DNA from: Hirudinaria manillensis
Lineage: Eukaryota; Annelida; Clitellata; Hirudinida; Hirudinidae
DNA length: 64,000 nucleotides
Assembly (NCBI GenBank): GCA_034509925.1
Contig: CM067531.1
Location: 9,046,319-9,110,318 of the forward strand
Reading direction: 5' to 3'
How positions within the stretch are numbered: position 1 is the first letter of the stretch; every line of letters begins with the position of its first letter. The notes beneath the pieces were generated by a model. That model saw only the letters and a list, made by a program, of their open reading frames with translations. It did no database searches and was not told the DNA's origin. Below are positions 26,878-39,672 of the stretch, piece after piece. The translations under genes and the position numbers were made by a program.

Positions 26878-29190
26878 CTTTGCAGGTAAAATATTGGTAT
26901 AAAAAACCTACAAATGCAAGGTTTCCTTATAAGATAGAGTTAGTTTACTGGCCAATCACTTTGAAAATGTTTAACTATTAATACATTCATCCTAAAACTA
27001 TTCTTTTATTTTGAACGTCCCTGATGCTAACACAATATGGTATTTTGCAAACGACCAATAATTTCATTATCCCATTCATATATTCACAATATCAAAATAA
27101 ATTACTTATTATATTATTATTCGATTAATATAATATAAAAAAATCGTCCTTACCAATGCGACTTAAACTAACAACCTCGGAATCAAAGCACGGTTTCTCT
27201 TTTGAATCACATTTGTCCTCCGTGTATTTATATCTCCAAGTCCTTTGCGCAACGGTGGCAAACCGTCTCGCATTCAACATCGTACAATGACATTTTCACA
27301 CTTATCCAGACTGGCGACTTAGCCGAGACATACCCATAAAAAATATGAGGCCACATAAAATATGTGCATGCGTTATATGTCCTTGTGATAAACAGTTGCA
27401 TAATACATTTATGCAATAAACTATTTGGGCTTATTGCTTCATCGATGCCGTTGTGTTTATGGCTCCTAAGTTGCACAACTGCATCTTGACTTACAAACTT
27501 ATTTTTTACTTGTCAAAACCCGTCTCGTATTTAAATGAGTTTCATGGATTAATAAAACTGCATTTTAAGGGCCAGGCCGCTGACTTAAGAACATTTGCAA
27601 ATAACTCGTTTACATTACATGCATCGTCGAGTTGGATGATGTCTTTGAAATCAAAACTGAAAGTAAAATGGTCTTTACGGTCTTCGGTTTATTTTTCAAT
27701 TTCGGAATTTTTTTTGTAGTTTCATAGTTCATATCGTACTTTATTGTCAATCTGGCTAGATGAGAAAGTGTATCTGATTAAAAATTTGTATGTCTACATA
27801 ATTTTGCAACGACGGGGAGTGTGAACCGAAATCAGTGCCTCTCCTTACCAAGTTTCCAGACTCGACGACGTCATTTGACGACTTTTTCCCAGACAAAATT
27901 GAAGTAATTGGTCGCCTGGTATCCACCACTTCCTCCTCAAGCTCCAGTATGCGGTCTCACGGGCTCTTTTGTGCGGTTTTATTAATGTTTGAACGCGTTT
28001 TCGAAAAACTACGCCGGAATAAAGTATCCGCCAATTGCTTTATAAAGCTCTTCAAGAAGTATTGAACATTTGGCCCGCGGGCACCAGCTTGTCCAGCTTT
28101 AGAAAGTATTTATTTGTTGATGAGTTTTAACGAACATTTTCCGATTGGACGGAACTTCTACAATGATATTCCATCCCAGGCTGTTAGTGAAAATCGGTGG
28201 TTTTAATAGCTAGGTCAATGGGAAGATAAATCATCTTGCTTTTGTTTTGTTAGACAAATTATAGAGCCCCCAAAATTTGGTAATATCTATCCGTTAGAAT
28301 ATGAACAGTTATTAATCACTATTTTGTTATATTAGTATTCAATTCGTGCGTCTTATTTTAAGTAAGAGTTCCTATTAGAATTTTATGATTACTCCTCCCT
28401 CCGATCTCCCCTAGCCATTTTATGCTAGTCCGTAATGACCATCTCCCGCTTTTATTTATCCCGCACAATGCCTATCTGGCGCCAACATCCCGCTGTTGAC
28501 AAGTCTCGAGGAGGGACTTTTAATGCTGTCGCTTTTGAGCAGCCATTCCCTACCAATCAGTCATGGCTATCGGCATCTATCTTAATAGTTCAGCGATTTA
28601 ATACTTGTACTTCAAAAATAAAAATTCAGTATTTTTTGAGGCACCAAGTCTTTATCGAAAACAGTTAATTAGTCATCGCTATGGGCGTTTTATTTCACGA
28701 TTTATGTACGACCTTTTTAAGAAACATCTTTAAGGTCTTTAAGGAATTTAAAAATTTAAATTTTTTTAAATGTAGGATATGTATAATAAATTTTATTTAT
28801 CGAACAGGTTTTTTGACGTATGTGAATATCATAATCACATCTCCCCAACAACAACATCAAACTATCTGGTGTCCAAAAAATTTACTCGTAGTTCGCTGCT
28901 GATATTTAGACAGTTTCGTCGGTGCCCGATTAATTTTTAATTTGAAAAATAGATATAACTTCATATTTGTGATAAAAACTGTTTTATGTTAGAAGGAATC
29001 CAATACGCTCCAAAATAATTTCGTTTCCGGGTAGATTTTCTTGTTAGTGGATGTCTCCACATAGTTTTCGCAAGATATGACATTTATTTACGTGAATTTG
29101 ATATGTATTTGTTTGGATTTGTTATTGCTCAATGACACGGGGTGCTTAATAGCTTCTAAATATTTTTCATATCTTCAACAGGTTGATATT
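26878..29190. other. Intergenic region upstream of CDC42SE-like gene
   Basis: About 2.3 kb between divergent genes. Frames at 27228-28902 look non-coding. Just upstream of the CDC42SE ATG, an AG at 29180-29181 after a pyrimidine stretch looks like a 5'-UTR splice acceptor, so that gene's promoter may lie several hundred bases away. Confidence 0.4.
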
Positions 29191-30007
29191 ATGACGACAT
29201 TAACATTCTTCAGGTGCTGCTTTTTGCCACCACAGCCACCAGTGAGAACACTATTTTATGGTTTTTTAAATGTTGCTGTTACTGAGATTTATCTTCTTGT
29301 TGCTGAGAAATTGTTGGGAAAGTGATAGTTAGAATTGGGATTTGCAGCAGAAATTTTAAATTAACCCATATTATTTTGAATTCATGTTCTGTGTTACCAG
29401 AGCAATTGAAAAGTTCTTTATATCTCTAGCTATGATACACTTTTATGCAGTAATCAAAGTTAACCTGTAATTTATGACTAATGGTTAGGATGACTACCTA
29501 TATAAATTAGATGTTACAATATTATTTTGTATGTTTATATTTTTTTGTTCAAAGCAGAGAAAAAGGCACATTGACAGGACAATGATTGGCTTGCCAACAA
29601 ATTTTAGGCACACTACTCACATTGGATCTAATGACCTAAATAGGGATGTAAGTTTAGATTTTGCCTTTTTTTAAACATATTTTTACCTGTTACTGTGAGA
29701 ATTATGTTTGTTGTCTTTTATTTATCTTTTTTTTTTCATTTTCTTAGGGTGTGTTTGATTGCTTCTGGATGATTAGTTGTGTTAGATTATTTTTATTATT
29801 ATTATTATTATTATCATCATCTTATGGCTGAAATTATGAAGATGGCAAAGGTTAAAGTAAGAATCTTTTTTCTCTAATATGAATTGGTCCATTTGCATTT
29901 TGAAGATGGAAAATGCTCAAAGTCAGATGCAAAGCAAAGTCGGATATTTGACGTCATCACCAATTGTGTCGCATTTCAACCTGGTAGACATTCAACCTAT
30001 TACTTGA
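29191..30007 (+). CDS. CDC42SE: Small CDC42 effector (CDC42SE/SPEC family)
   Basis: SPEC proteins are short CRIB-only proteins that bind GTP-loaded CDC42 at the membrane and affect actin signalling. Three exons join in phase 0: 29191-29241, 29558-29647 and 29906-30007, giving 80 residues (human CDC42SE1 has 79). Residues 8-10 (RCC) correspond to the palmitoylated Cys cluster of the human N-terminus. The CRIB motif spans residues 18-46: RKRHIDRTMIGLPTNFRHTT followed by HIGSNDL, aligning with [26 protein letters not shown]. Exon 3 contains NAQSQMQSKVGY, like QNQMQSKGGY in human, and the protein ends VDIQPIT. A site three bases upstream (29555) is an alternative acceptor for exon 2 and would add one Gln. 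Confidence 0.92.
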
Positions 30008-31433
30008 GGAATGTCGTATCTTGTTAAGGTACAAAGTTGTTTGTTACATATTTTGCATGAATTTTGAATTTATTTCATGATAAGTTGCTGATATTTCAAA
30101 CAAAGCACTATTAATGTCCAACATGTTTCTGGATTTCTTGAGAATTTTGGATTTTTTATAAATTTGTTGCTGACTTAATGTTTAACTTGCCAATGCCCCA
30201 CCCATAAACTTCACATTAAAACCTAATCCTTATTTATTTTAAATGAAGGTCCAAATAATGTAAATTTCTAATGGTTAACAAATAAAGGGAATGCATCTAT
30301 CGTATCATAAGTATACCATAAAATCATTGGCAAAGCCATGGGGTGGAAAGTTACCTCACTCAGATAGTTTGTCCCTCAACTGAATGATTTTTGATAAGAG
30401 TTTATTCAAGAATATATCACATAAGTAAAATTTGTTAACCCTACCTTTATTTTCCTCCCTCCAACCACTTTTAGACTCCTGAGCTAGAGCGCCACTGACA
30501 AAAATACAGACTGACTTTCTAAACTTTAAAGGAATGAAAAGCATATAATACTAGATGTTGTAGATGTACATTACTTGGAAACTTTGTGCTAAAATAAGCC
30601 ACATATAAAATGAATTTGACTTTTCAAAAGCTGTAATTTTTTTATTTCAGACGGTCATGTATTCTTTTAATGACGGGGCTCAAGCAAGAATATTTCCCTT
30701 TCATAATTTTGCAACGATAAATTAACTATGAACTAAATTTTTTCCATTTTTCTTTTTGATATGCAGCCTACTATTGTGGTGCTTTCTGATTAGCAAATTG
30801 AATTTCTGAGCCTTAACATTCAGGGATGTCTTTCAACTTGTTGGGTGATCATTAATGGGCATTTTTTCTAAGTCCATTTCAGCCATTACGTGGTGGGGAT
30901 GAAACAAGAATAATTAACATCAGTCGTTTTTATAAATGTGCAATAAATATTAAATTAGTTTAAATTGATATAGAATGCAACCCATGTTGTTAAAGGTTAA
31001 ATTAAAACTTGCATGAGTGTCGAAGCATGCGCCAGGGTGCTTTTTTGTGTCTGCTTCGTTTTTTTCAGGCTTGATTTTGCGAATGACACGTTACTTGGCT
31101 TGGACCAGTTTTGTTGCTCTAGAAGTGGTTTCGCTTAAAATAGTCAAATGACCCCCTGGGCAATAGTTTTGGAGCAGTGCTTTAATTATCTGATAATTTG
31201 AATTTGCGAGCTGAACCTAAAACCAATTATAAGCCGTACTGCGAATCTCTTAATTTAAAAATAAAAGCTTTTTTTCAAACTTATTGATATTATTATTTAA
31301 CAATTAAAGTATTTTTAATGTATTTTAAAATTTAATCTAATCGTCGTTGAGGATAGTAATCGACTTTTCACATAATCGAAAACGCGCTCTTTTGGAAGTA
31401 AATAGGACAAACATTTAATTTGTGTTAGCTGTG
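30008..31433. other. Intergenic region, no gene assigned
   Basis: About 1.4 kb between the CDC42SE stop and the endonuclease IV start on the same strand. It should hold the first gene's 3' UTR and the second's promoter. AT-rich, and no repeat stands out. Confidence 0.5.
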
Positions 31434-34047
31434 ATGTCGCGAAAGGGGAAGAAGACGTTTGAATTAGCATCTTCGGATCTGTCAATAAGCAGTAAGTACG
31501 AGTATTAAGTTTATTTATTCGATGATGTCTTAATTGGCGTTTTTGTTAATTGCCAAGCTCCAATTATCAAAAAAGAGGGAACGGTCTCTGAGATTGAAGA
31601 TGCCAACGACACAGAACAATCTGTAACTTTTCCAAATAGGGACTTGAATAATAAGAAGCAAAGGCTAAAAAGGAAACAATCTACGGATGGCTCTAAAACT
31701 GTAACACAACATGCAAATACTAGAAGCACAAAGAAAAGAAAACTAGAGACTGAGCATTTAACTACAACATCAAATGAAATGGAAATTGCCCCATTTAAAT
31801 CTGAAGTGGCAAAATTAACAGCTAATACCAAAAATCCTGCAGATAACAAATCAGATATTATCGTCTCTATTGGGAGGCACCTAAAAAGCCGAAAATATGT
31901 TGGTGCACACACTTCTATTGCAGGTCGGTTTAAATATGTTTCCACAATTACAGATTTATGTTATCCACCTATTTATGAACATGAGTTCCTTGCTCCCATT
32001 TATCTATATTTTGGAAAGCTTGAAGATAATTTTCCTGACATTCCTCCAGCTTGTTTTTCATCTACATCAATTACTGACAAAATTTATTTTAACATTCAAT
32101 TTTTGGATTGATAAATCATAGGAGGCCTTTACAAAGCAATAGAGGAGGCAGAACAGATTGGTGCGACATCTATCGGAATGTTTCTCAGATCGCAGAGAAC
32201 CTGGAAAGCCAAAGACCTCGATGAGAAATCTATCAAACTGTTCAAGGAAAAGTTGGAGGTGAAATATAGGAAGAAATTTAAAATGAAAATGTTTATTGAG
32301 TTTACTTTAAAATTTCCACTAAAACCTTGACAAAGCTTGAAAATATTTAATCCCATACTAGAATCTCAAATCCTACAAAGTTATACGTACTGAATATTTA
32401 TGTTTTTTTGTCCAGTCCAGTGAAATTCTTCCTCAAATGATCATTCCCCATGGATCTTATCTTCTCAACTGCGGATCAGCCAACGAAGAGATACTCAGAA
32501 AATCTCGGGATTGTCTGGTCGATGAGCTCAAGAGATGTGAACTACTTGGCATTCCAATGTACAACTTCCACCCTGGTAAGTTTAAACACCCAATCATTTT
32601 AACTGAAGTTTTGGTCTTTCATAATTATTTACTAGTTTGTTGGATTTGATCTTTTTTAAGCCATGGACTTCTCCAAGTTCAATGGTGTGGCAAATAACAT
32701 TTTAGGAACCACTGAATTATGAATCCTAATTTGATTATATTATATTGATTTAATTACCTTATATGATTATATTAGGATTAATTTATTAGGATTATAATGA
32801 TTATATTAGGATTAATTAGTATATTATCATACTATAAAATGAATCCTATGCTGACCTGAAAGCTATAAAATTTTTATAATTTATCAACATGTGTGTGAAC
32901 ATTGAAGCCATAAATTGAAATTGAAATTTTGCAGCATTTATAATTGGTTTTTGATGTCTTGTTTGAAGGATCAGCAAAGGACTCAACTCCTGATAAATGC
33001 ATTGAACTCATATCTGAAACTATCAACTTGGCTCATGCTCAGACAAATTCCGTTATTACACGTTAGTTTTGTGTTTCTGTTTCTTGCATTGCTTGTTTTA
33101 AAATAATATTTAAATTTTGCTTCATATTTGTAGAATTCAGTTTAATATTTACATAAATAACTAGTTTATCGATGAAATTGCAGTTATTGAAAACATGAGC
33201 AATCAAGGCAGCACCGTTGGTGGAGATTTCCACCAATTAAAAAGCATCATATCAAAGGTGAAGGACAAGTCAAGAGTGGGAGTGTGTTTTGACACATGCC
33301 ATGCTTTTGCTGCTGGTAACGTGATGTTTTAATTAATATCCTTAATTGTCATGATATCTTACATTGTGAATTACTATATTATGTCATATTGATTTAATGC
33401 GAATTAAATTCAAATTAGGTATTAATTACCTAATTATTCTGAACATCTGAGGACACAATCTGAGCTGAAAATAATAGAAAAACTTAAACATAATTTATTG
33501 CATGAGACACAACACAATTTATAGTGCATAAAATATTTTCACATTTTTGTGAACTTCCTCTGTATCCATCAGGCTACGACTTAAAGACCAAGGAAGGTTA
33601 CGAGCGTACAAAAAAGGAGTTTGATGACATCGTGGGAAGGAAATATCTCAAAGCAGTGCACTTGAATGACTCAAAAGGTACCATTGTTCACTAAACCAGA
33701 GGATAATAATTTTGGACTTTGTAAAATAATTAACATAATTAAATATAACATAAATAATTTTTTTTAATTAGAACTTAAAATAGACTTAGTAATTGAAAAA
33801 AATTCCCCACAGATGTTAACTACTTTATAAGCTAAATGAATCTCTCTTTATCTCCTGAATTTCTTTCTCAGGAGACTTGGGCTGCCACCTGGACCGCCAC
33901 GAAAACGTCGGAAAGGGAAAACTCGGTCTGGATTTCTTCGCCAGGATCATGAACGATCCTTTCTTCGACGACGTCGCCATGGTTCTGGAGACTCCGGAAT
34001 GCGACTACAAGCAGGAGATAGATCTCTTGTATAGTCTTTGTCGCTAA
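31434..34047 (+). CDS. APN1: Endonuclease IV (AP endonuclease, APN1/Nfo type) with basic N-terminal extension
   Basis: Endonuclease IV cleaves the backbone 5' of abasic sites in base-excision repair using a trinuclear Zn centre. Eight exons join in phase: 31434-31491, 31558-31923, 32122-32258, 32416-32575, 32969-33061, 33184-33315, 33573-33677 and 33872-34047, giving 408 residues. Residues 1-115 are a Lys/Arg-rich, probably disordered extension with likely nuclear-localisation clusters ([17 protein letters not shown]). The TIM barrel begins at [20 protein letters not shown]. All nine metal ligands of E. coli Nfo have counterparts: H199 (IIPHGSYL), H239 (NFHPG), E274 (LIENMSNQG), D308 and H311 ([10 protein letters not shown]), H345 (VHLNDSK), D358 and H360 (LDRHENVG) and E390 (VLETPE). 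It should therefore be active. Vertebrates and Drosophila lack this family. Confidence 0.96.
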
Positions 34048-34073
34048 TCACGTTTTATCACTCATAAACTGTG

Positions 34074-34079
34074 AATAAA
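34074..34079 (+). other. Polyadenylation signal of the endonuclease IV gene
   Basis: AATAAA lies 27 bp after the stop codon on the coding strand. Confidence 0.6.
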
Positions 34080-34669
34080 TTATGAAAACTTATGAATATT
34101 TTGGCTCATTATTTCCTAATGGAAACAATGCATTGGCATGCATTGAGTCACAATCAATAGGTAGAAATCAGATCAATAGTCAATGCGTTAGTTCGAATTC
34201 TTTTCACAAGTGCAAAGATTAAAATAGCATAACTTTGCAGGCAAACATTTGTTGTTTCATTGCTTTCAGTTCTGGTTGGTTCCTGGACATTTTGCAAAAC
34301 CCCAGTTAGTTGTGCATTGTCCGTGTTGTTGGAAACATATTTGTGGCCGACATGGTTATGAAGATGGTTCTGACTTACGATGCCAGATTGTTATCCTATT
34401 ATTAACAGGAACATCATCATATAAACAAACAACGAAAGACATCCATACAGTATGCATGCTTGTATTGCTACGTGTATTCAAATGCATTTATTTAGCAAAG
34501 TTAAGTGACCAAGACATAACTGACAGCAATGCATCATGCCATTCATTGAGCACTTGAGGACAACGAGAATCAAAGTTTACAGACAATAATTACATCAAAA
34601 TGGTGATTCACAATGAACGAGCACCAGGGTTCAACAGAATGTGGACGAAATTAATTTAACAAAAACATA

Positions 34670-34675
34670 TTTATT
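34670..34675 (-). other. Likely polyadenylation signal of the meteorin-like gene
   Basis: TTTATT on plus reads AATAAA on minus, about 105 bp past the meteorin-like stop. The 730 bp between the two convergent genes contain no other gene. Confidence 0.45.
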
Positions 34676-34779
34676 ATTGCTTAATCAGGAAGTGGGATCG
34701 AAGAGCTGCCATCGTCAGATTGCAGAGCACGACACAGCTTACAAAACGGATACGAGGGCAAACCGATCCTACGTCCGTG

Positions 34780-37700
34780 TCATAAACGACAGTGAGTCTC
34801 GTTCCGCGCTTCCATGAGTCTCCACGTCTTCCAGAAGGATTTCTCCGTCATGACGCAGCGGGGTCTGAACCTCTGGAGCGACGTGTCGGCAATGAACATC
34901 AAAGTCTCGTCTGTGCCGGCCACTGGGCATTTACCGCCATTCGGGACGATAACTTTATCACATTTGTGATTGGGGAAGAAAGAGCTGTGATTTCCTCCCC
35001 AACTCTTCCCCCTATTTTGAGGGTGGGGAGAAAGCGTGGGGTGGCTGGTGTTTCTCGTCTGAAGACAAAATTTTCTTGGAAGGTTGTCGCGATCGAAGAG
35101 TATGATTTTGCTGACAGATACTGTGATGGTATCTCGTCTTGCCTTCAGCACCTGACCTGTGAATACTGGACAATTGAAAATGTCGAGTTATTAGAACATG
35201 GCGTGCCATTTTATATCAATATTTTATAATATTACATAGTATGTTATAATATTTTGTAATATGTCTCTCGTATCTTGTTAACATAAACTTTGTTTATCTT
35301 CAATCTTCAAGACATATCCTAAACTATTGTGTGCGTAAAAGAACGATGGACTTACTGTTTCCCACCGAGCAGGCAGCGTAGGAGAGTTCAGTGTGCGAAC
35401 AGCGCCTGCATTCTGGAAAAGAATTCAAGTACTTAAATAAGTAGTATCATTGCGATCGTACTTAATTAGCTTCTTGTTGCGCGTACGGAATGAGTGCACT
35501 TCCGTCGGTCGTTCGGTGGTCGCCTCAAAATGAAAAATAGATGGCGCTCTGAGCAGGTGCGCCCTCAAGAGTTGCCTGTCGTGTTGGGATTTTGAACGAA
35601 TGTCGTTTATTGAATTAGATGTTTATCTTCTTTAAGAAAGAGAATTTTGTTGCTCGATTTGCAATTTTGTTGTTGTGTTGCGGCGAATCTCTAGCCAATC
35701 AAACGTAGCCGGGCTAAGAAGTCGAACCTTTAAATGAGATGAGATGACCTCTATTCTAATGAGTGATAAAGATTATTGTTTAAGGATTGTTACATAATTG
35801 TTACTAGGGCAAACTGGATATAAACTGTATATGCATATATTAGTATTATTAATAATATAAATTATTATAATATAATTTAAATTATAGATGACATAAACGT
35901 TAAAATTAATATAAATTTCCCACGAACACATTTAAACTCAGTTAGCATGGTGATGAAAACAACCCATGATTTGACTCAGAGAAAGTGCTACGATGCATGT
36001 TGTGAGAGTAACTTTTCCAAGGGAAAAGGACATCAAATCATGAATGATGATGATGAAGAAGATGATGACGATGGTGAAGATGATGACGACGACGATGGTG
36101 AAGATGATGATGACGACGATGACGAGTGATTGAATGATTACATTATGCGGTGGTCTAAAGGGTGGTCCGCTGACGAATCAAAACAGGCGAAGCATTTATT
36201 TACACGCACCACATACCGAAAAAGTTAAGTTTGCCTTAGCCTTAGCACTGCTTATGTGTTCATGACTGCCAAAACCACGCCGGCGATGATGCTATGAGTG
36301 GATGTAGTGATGAAGATGATGATGATGATGTAGTGATGGTCTAGTGATGATGATGACGATGATGGTGATGGTGATGCTGGTAGGTGATTAAGGCGAGCAC
36401 GTGTACTGCGGAGGTGTATTTATCTTTGCCCCCTGTCGGTGATAATTCAAACATTTTTGGGGCGTAACCTAAAGCTTTTGTTGCCTGTGATGTTGATGTT
36501 TTGTTTTTTAAGTGACTGAAGAGATTATGATTAAAATCATCTCGAGAGGTACGTATGTATTTGACGGCCATCATCCGGCATCAACTTCTGTTTACAATTA
36601 ACAACAACGTGTAGTTTAATGCTAAGAGTTTTCAGTTTTTTTTAGCTTTCATTTTGTACTCCACGAGCCACCACAAGGGAGTGAAGAGACGTGATTAAAT
36701 TGGAAACGTCAACCGTCATATTTTCGAATGAATTTCAAAGAATTAATTTTATAATTAATGTTTATACGTCTCCATGACAACGGCAGTACTAACGCTCGAA
36801 GGGCGTCGGTTTGGACCACATGTAGAACAACTGGAATTTGCCCAACAGTGACGAGTGGAGACTCGGCGACGATTCGATGTAAAACTTGACGGGGTCAGAG
36901 GTCAAAGTTTGGGAGTTCAAACAGGTTTCCTTGACGCTGAGTTAGCGGAGACAAGTAATTAGCTACGATAAGTACCTGGATAAGTGACAGGCAAAAGACA
37001 ACCCACGGGCACACGTTTTATAGGTTTACCCTTACATATTTCCGAATTCAGGAAGTTGGGTAGTCAGGGTCTGACCAGGGTCTGGGTAGGGCTAGGTTAG
37101 GTTAGGGTCTGGGTGGGTTTGATACCTGAGAGTTGTCTTTTGCCTGTCACTTATCAAAACATTCGATTTAAAAATGTCAACAATCGAAGATGACAACAGA
37201 TTTCCTCACCTCGGTGCGAAGCGAGGTCCTGGCATCTCCCTGAGCATTGTAACGTTGACGGATGAATTTAATACGACGTAACAAAAACGTACGTCGCCAT
37301 CGTCGTCGTCGTCGTCATCACTCGTCGGAGGTCGCAAAGCCGATAAGAATGAGGACGTTTCAGGCTTACTGAAAGTCAACTCAAGTCCTCCGAAAGGAAA
37401 ACGCCAGAGAATCTCACCTTCGTGGCAAGAGCTTTGGAAGGTGTGAACCACTTTACCCTCCTTTGGCGAATCACTGAAAAGTTCAAAGGTCAGATGACAG
37501 TCAGGTCTGCTGCCTTTGATAGCGCGTAACATTTGAACTAGTACAAGATTAAATTCAGTTAACTGAATTTCTATGATTTTGATAACGATCCTTAATAAGC
37601 TTGATTTGTTGTAACGAAAATACATTGTGGTCATACGGCCACATGCGGAAGGAATGTTGATATCAATTTACTGAATCGTTATGATGTTAATACCCGAGCA

Positions 37701-37987
37701 GATAAGAATGCGGCGTTAGAAATAATTTTTAATTACGATATCAGTAATGACTCTGACATGTTCTCTAATGATCCTCCTCCTGGTGCGTGCCCTAAGATGC
37801 AATTAACTAATCACCGCACGTTCTTAGGAATTAATTCGTCTAATAGGTCTAAACGCATTACTAAAATTCACTTTTAAACATTGTAGAAGAAAAATACCAG
37901 TCGAAAATACCTAAGCGTGTAGTCGCACTCGGTACCCGCAACACCAGGCACTCGATCCAGTGACAACAACAACAACAAGATGAGCAT
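34780..37987 (-). CDS. METRN-like: Meteorin / meteorin-like secreted factor
   Basis: Meteorins are secreted Cys-rich factors that act in glial differentiation and, in vertebrates, metabolic and immune signalling. Minus-strand exons: 37911-37987 (signal peptide MLILLLLLSLDRVPGVAGT then ECDYTL), 37370-37473, about 37210-37235, about 36794-36929, 35356-35412 and 34780-35156. The total is about 258 residues (human 293-311). HTFQSSCHEGEILWRFPFGG matches the QLTLDC-EGAIEWLYPAGA region. FYIESSPSLHSSLLGKFQLF resembles FVEATPQQDIGRRTTGFQYE. CRRCSHTELSYAACS matches CRPCSDAELLLAACT, followed by the NTR-like ITVSVSKIIL and C-terminal cysteines (GKCP, PRC, HCRL). The 26-nt third exon was chosen because it keeps the phase; an alternative acceptor at 37239 adds a Cys but breaks the frame. 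The middle may be incomplete. Confidence 0.82.
36041..36126. repeat. GAT/GAC trinucleotide repeat in meteorin-like intron
   Basis: Mixed GATGAT/GACGAC units that happen to be open and would encode poly-Asp. Similar tracts lie at 36305-36380. Confidence 0.85.
36979..37155. repeat. Foldback element: perfect 24-bp inverted repeats around about 129 bp
   Basis: The left arm 36979-37002 (GATAAGTGACAGGCAAAAGA then CAAC) is the exact reverse complement of the right arm 37132-37155. Outside the arms the match stops at once. The interior is short and includes repeated AGGGTCTGG and GGTTAGG words. It lies in an intron of the meteorin-like gene. No target-site duplication is obvious. It could be a MITE-like non-autonomous element. 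Confidence 0.75.
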
Positions 37988-38207
37988 CAGGTGACATGAA
38001 AGTCGAGGAGGTACAAGAGAAGGAGACTTTCGTCGATCAGAGGAAACTATCATTACTGGATGGGACTAAGCTTGGAATGCACTTCTGATGTCATCTTTGA
38101 CTTGTATCCGGTCCTGCAATACAATCACAAATTCTAAATCTGTCGACAACTATTTTTACTCAATCTGATACGGTAATTTATTAATAATTTATTTATAATA
38201 TATGGCA

Positions 38208-38320
38208 TAAACAAACAATATATCTAACGCGATATATCACGTAACAAACAATATATCTAACATGATGTATCACGTAACAAACAATATATCGTGTGTGATA
38301 TATTACATAACACACAATGT
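38208..38320. repeat. Tandem repeat, about 39-bp unit
   Basis: Three diverged copies of a unit containing ACAAACAATATATC and GATATATCACGTA. The third copy is the most changed. Confidence 0.7.
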
Positions 38321-39235
38321 TAAAAAATTATATATATATCTTCAACCTCAACATCAAATTTTGAAAATCTCCAACAAAAACAAAAATCAGATCTCCAATC
38401 GCAGCAACTGTCCATAATTAACATCAATTAGGCCCCTCCTATTAAGCTTTTGTCCCAAAAGTATTAAAAAAAATACTCCAAACCCTAATAATTATCGGCA
38501 AATAATGGTTATATTCATCAATGATACTCGGCAATTAGCAATGATTTTCCGATAATTGTCACCAATCTTAACTGCAATCGAGAGCCGAACTTTGCCTGGC
38601 AACAGCCTGCGTTCTGTGACTTGGAAACTCACTAATGGCTCAAAGTCTCATCTCTCAGATATCGAGTACTTGAAAGACTCGTGCTGAGCTCACTTCTTTA
38701 ACATAGATTGACTTCGACATTCTCGTTGACAGATGTTTTGTTTACAACAACACAAACAACAACAGCAACAACAATACGACACAATAAAAGTTGTTATTAG
38801 GAATGTATAAAATATATGAACAAGGTTCAGTAAGGTCCAAATTCCTACGTCTATAGGAGGACAATCAAAGAGCTTTAATAGCGATATGTAAATCGAACGA
38901 CACCATGATTGTTACGAACGATTTAAAGTTTTACGAATTACATAGTATAATAAAATATGTAACTCGACAATTCTTTGTTAGGATGTAATGTTACACCACA
39001 ACGACTTTCCCTCGATCGAAGCAATGCCAGGTTAATTAATTAATAATAATTAATAAATCAAATTAATTAATTAATTTAAAAAAAAAATAAAGTAAATGAC
39101 GCACATCCAGCTGAATATGATTACCAAACGGAGATTGGAGTTGTCCATTATTAACAACAATAATGATAAAAATTTATCATTAGCTTATTATTTATAATTA
39201 ACTTATTATTAAACTTTTATTATTATCGTTGCTAG

Positions 39236-39267
<32 letters not shown>
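39236..39267. repeat. (AAT)n microsatellite
   Basis: About ten perfect AAT units. Confidence 0.9.
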
Positions 39268-39467
39268 GAAAACTACCACATCAACTAAAAGCTTCTCGCT
39301 ATGGTGCGCCAACATGCAATGCACCTAGTCAAACAAAACTTATAACCTTTGATGTCCCACACAATTTACTTTAAATAGTTACAAAGTGGTGTCACTTTTT
39401 TTCGAATCGATACAAAACGACTATCTGCTGATAGCGATTTCTATCACTGTTAAATTAATTTAGCATA

Positions 39468-39672
39468 ACAATTTAACATATAAATTTCACAATTTAACAT
39501 ATAAATTTCACAATTTAACAAATAAATTTCACAATTTAACATATAAATTTCACAATTTAACATATAAATTTCACAATTTAACATATAAATTTCACAATTT
39601 AACATATAAATTTCACAATTTAACATATAAATTTCACAATTTAACATAACAGTTTAACATAATAATTTAACA
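39468..39672. repeat. 21-bp tandem repeat array, about 8-9 copies
   Basis: The unit ACAATTTAACATATAAATTT plus C is repeated about eight times with almost no divergence, then degenerates. Because 21 is a multiple of three, the minus strand stays open as a seven-residue repeat (MLNCEIY). This is a repeat artefact, not a gene. Confidence 0.92.

Noticed and set aside
35947..36129. Open frame ending in poly-Asp
   Set aside because: Produced by the GAT/GAC microsatellite inside an intron of the meteorin-like gene.
39450..39647. Minus-strand 65-codon frame made of repeated MLNCEIY
   Set aside because: It is the 21-bp tandem array read in frame, with no start context, domain or splice support.
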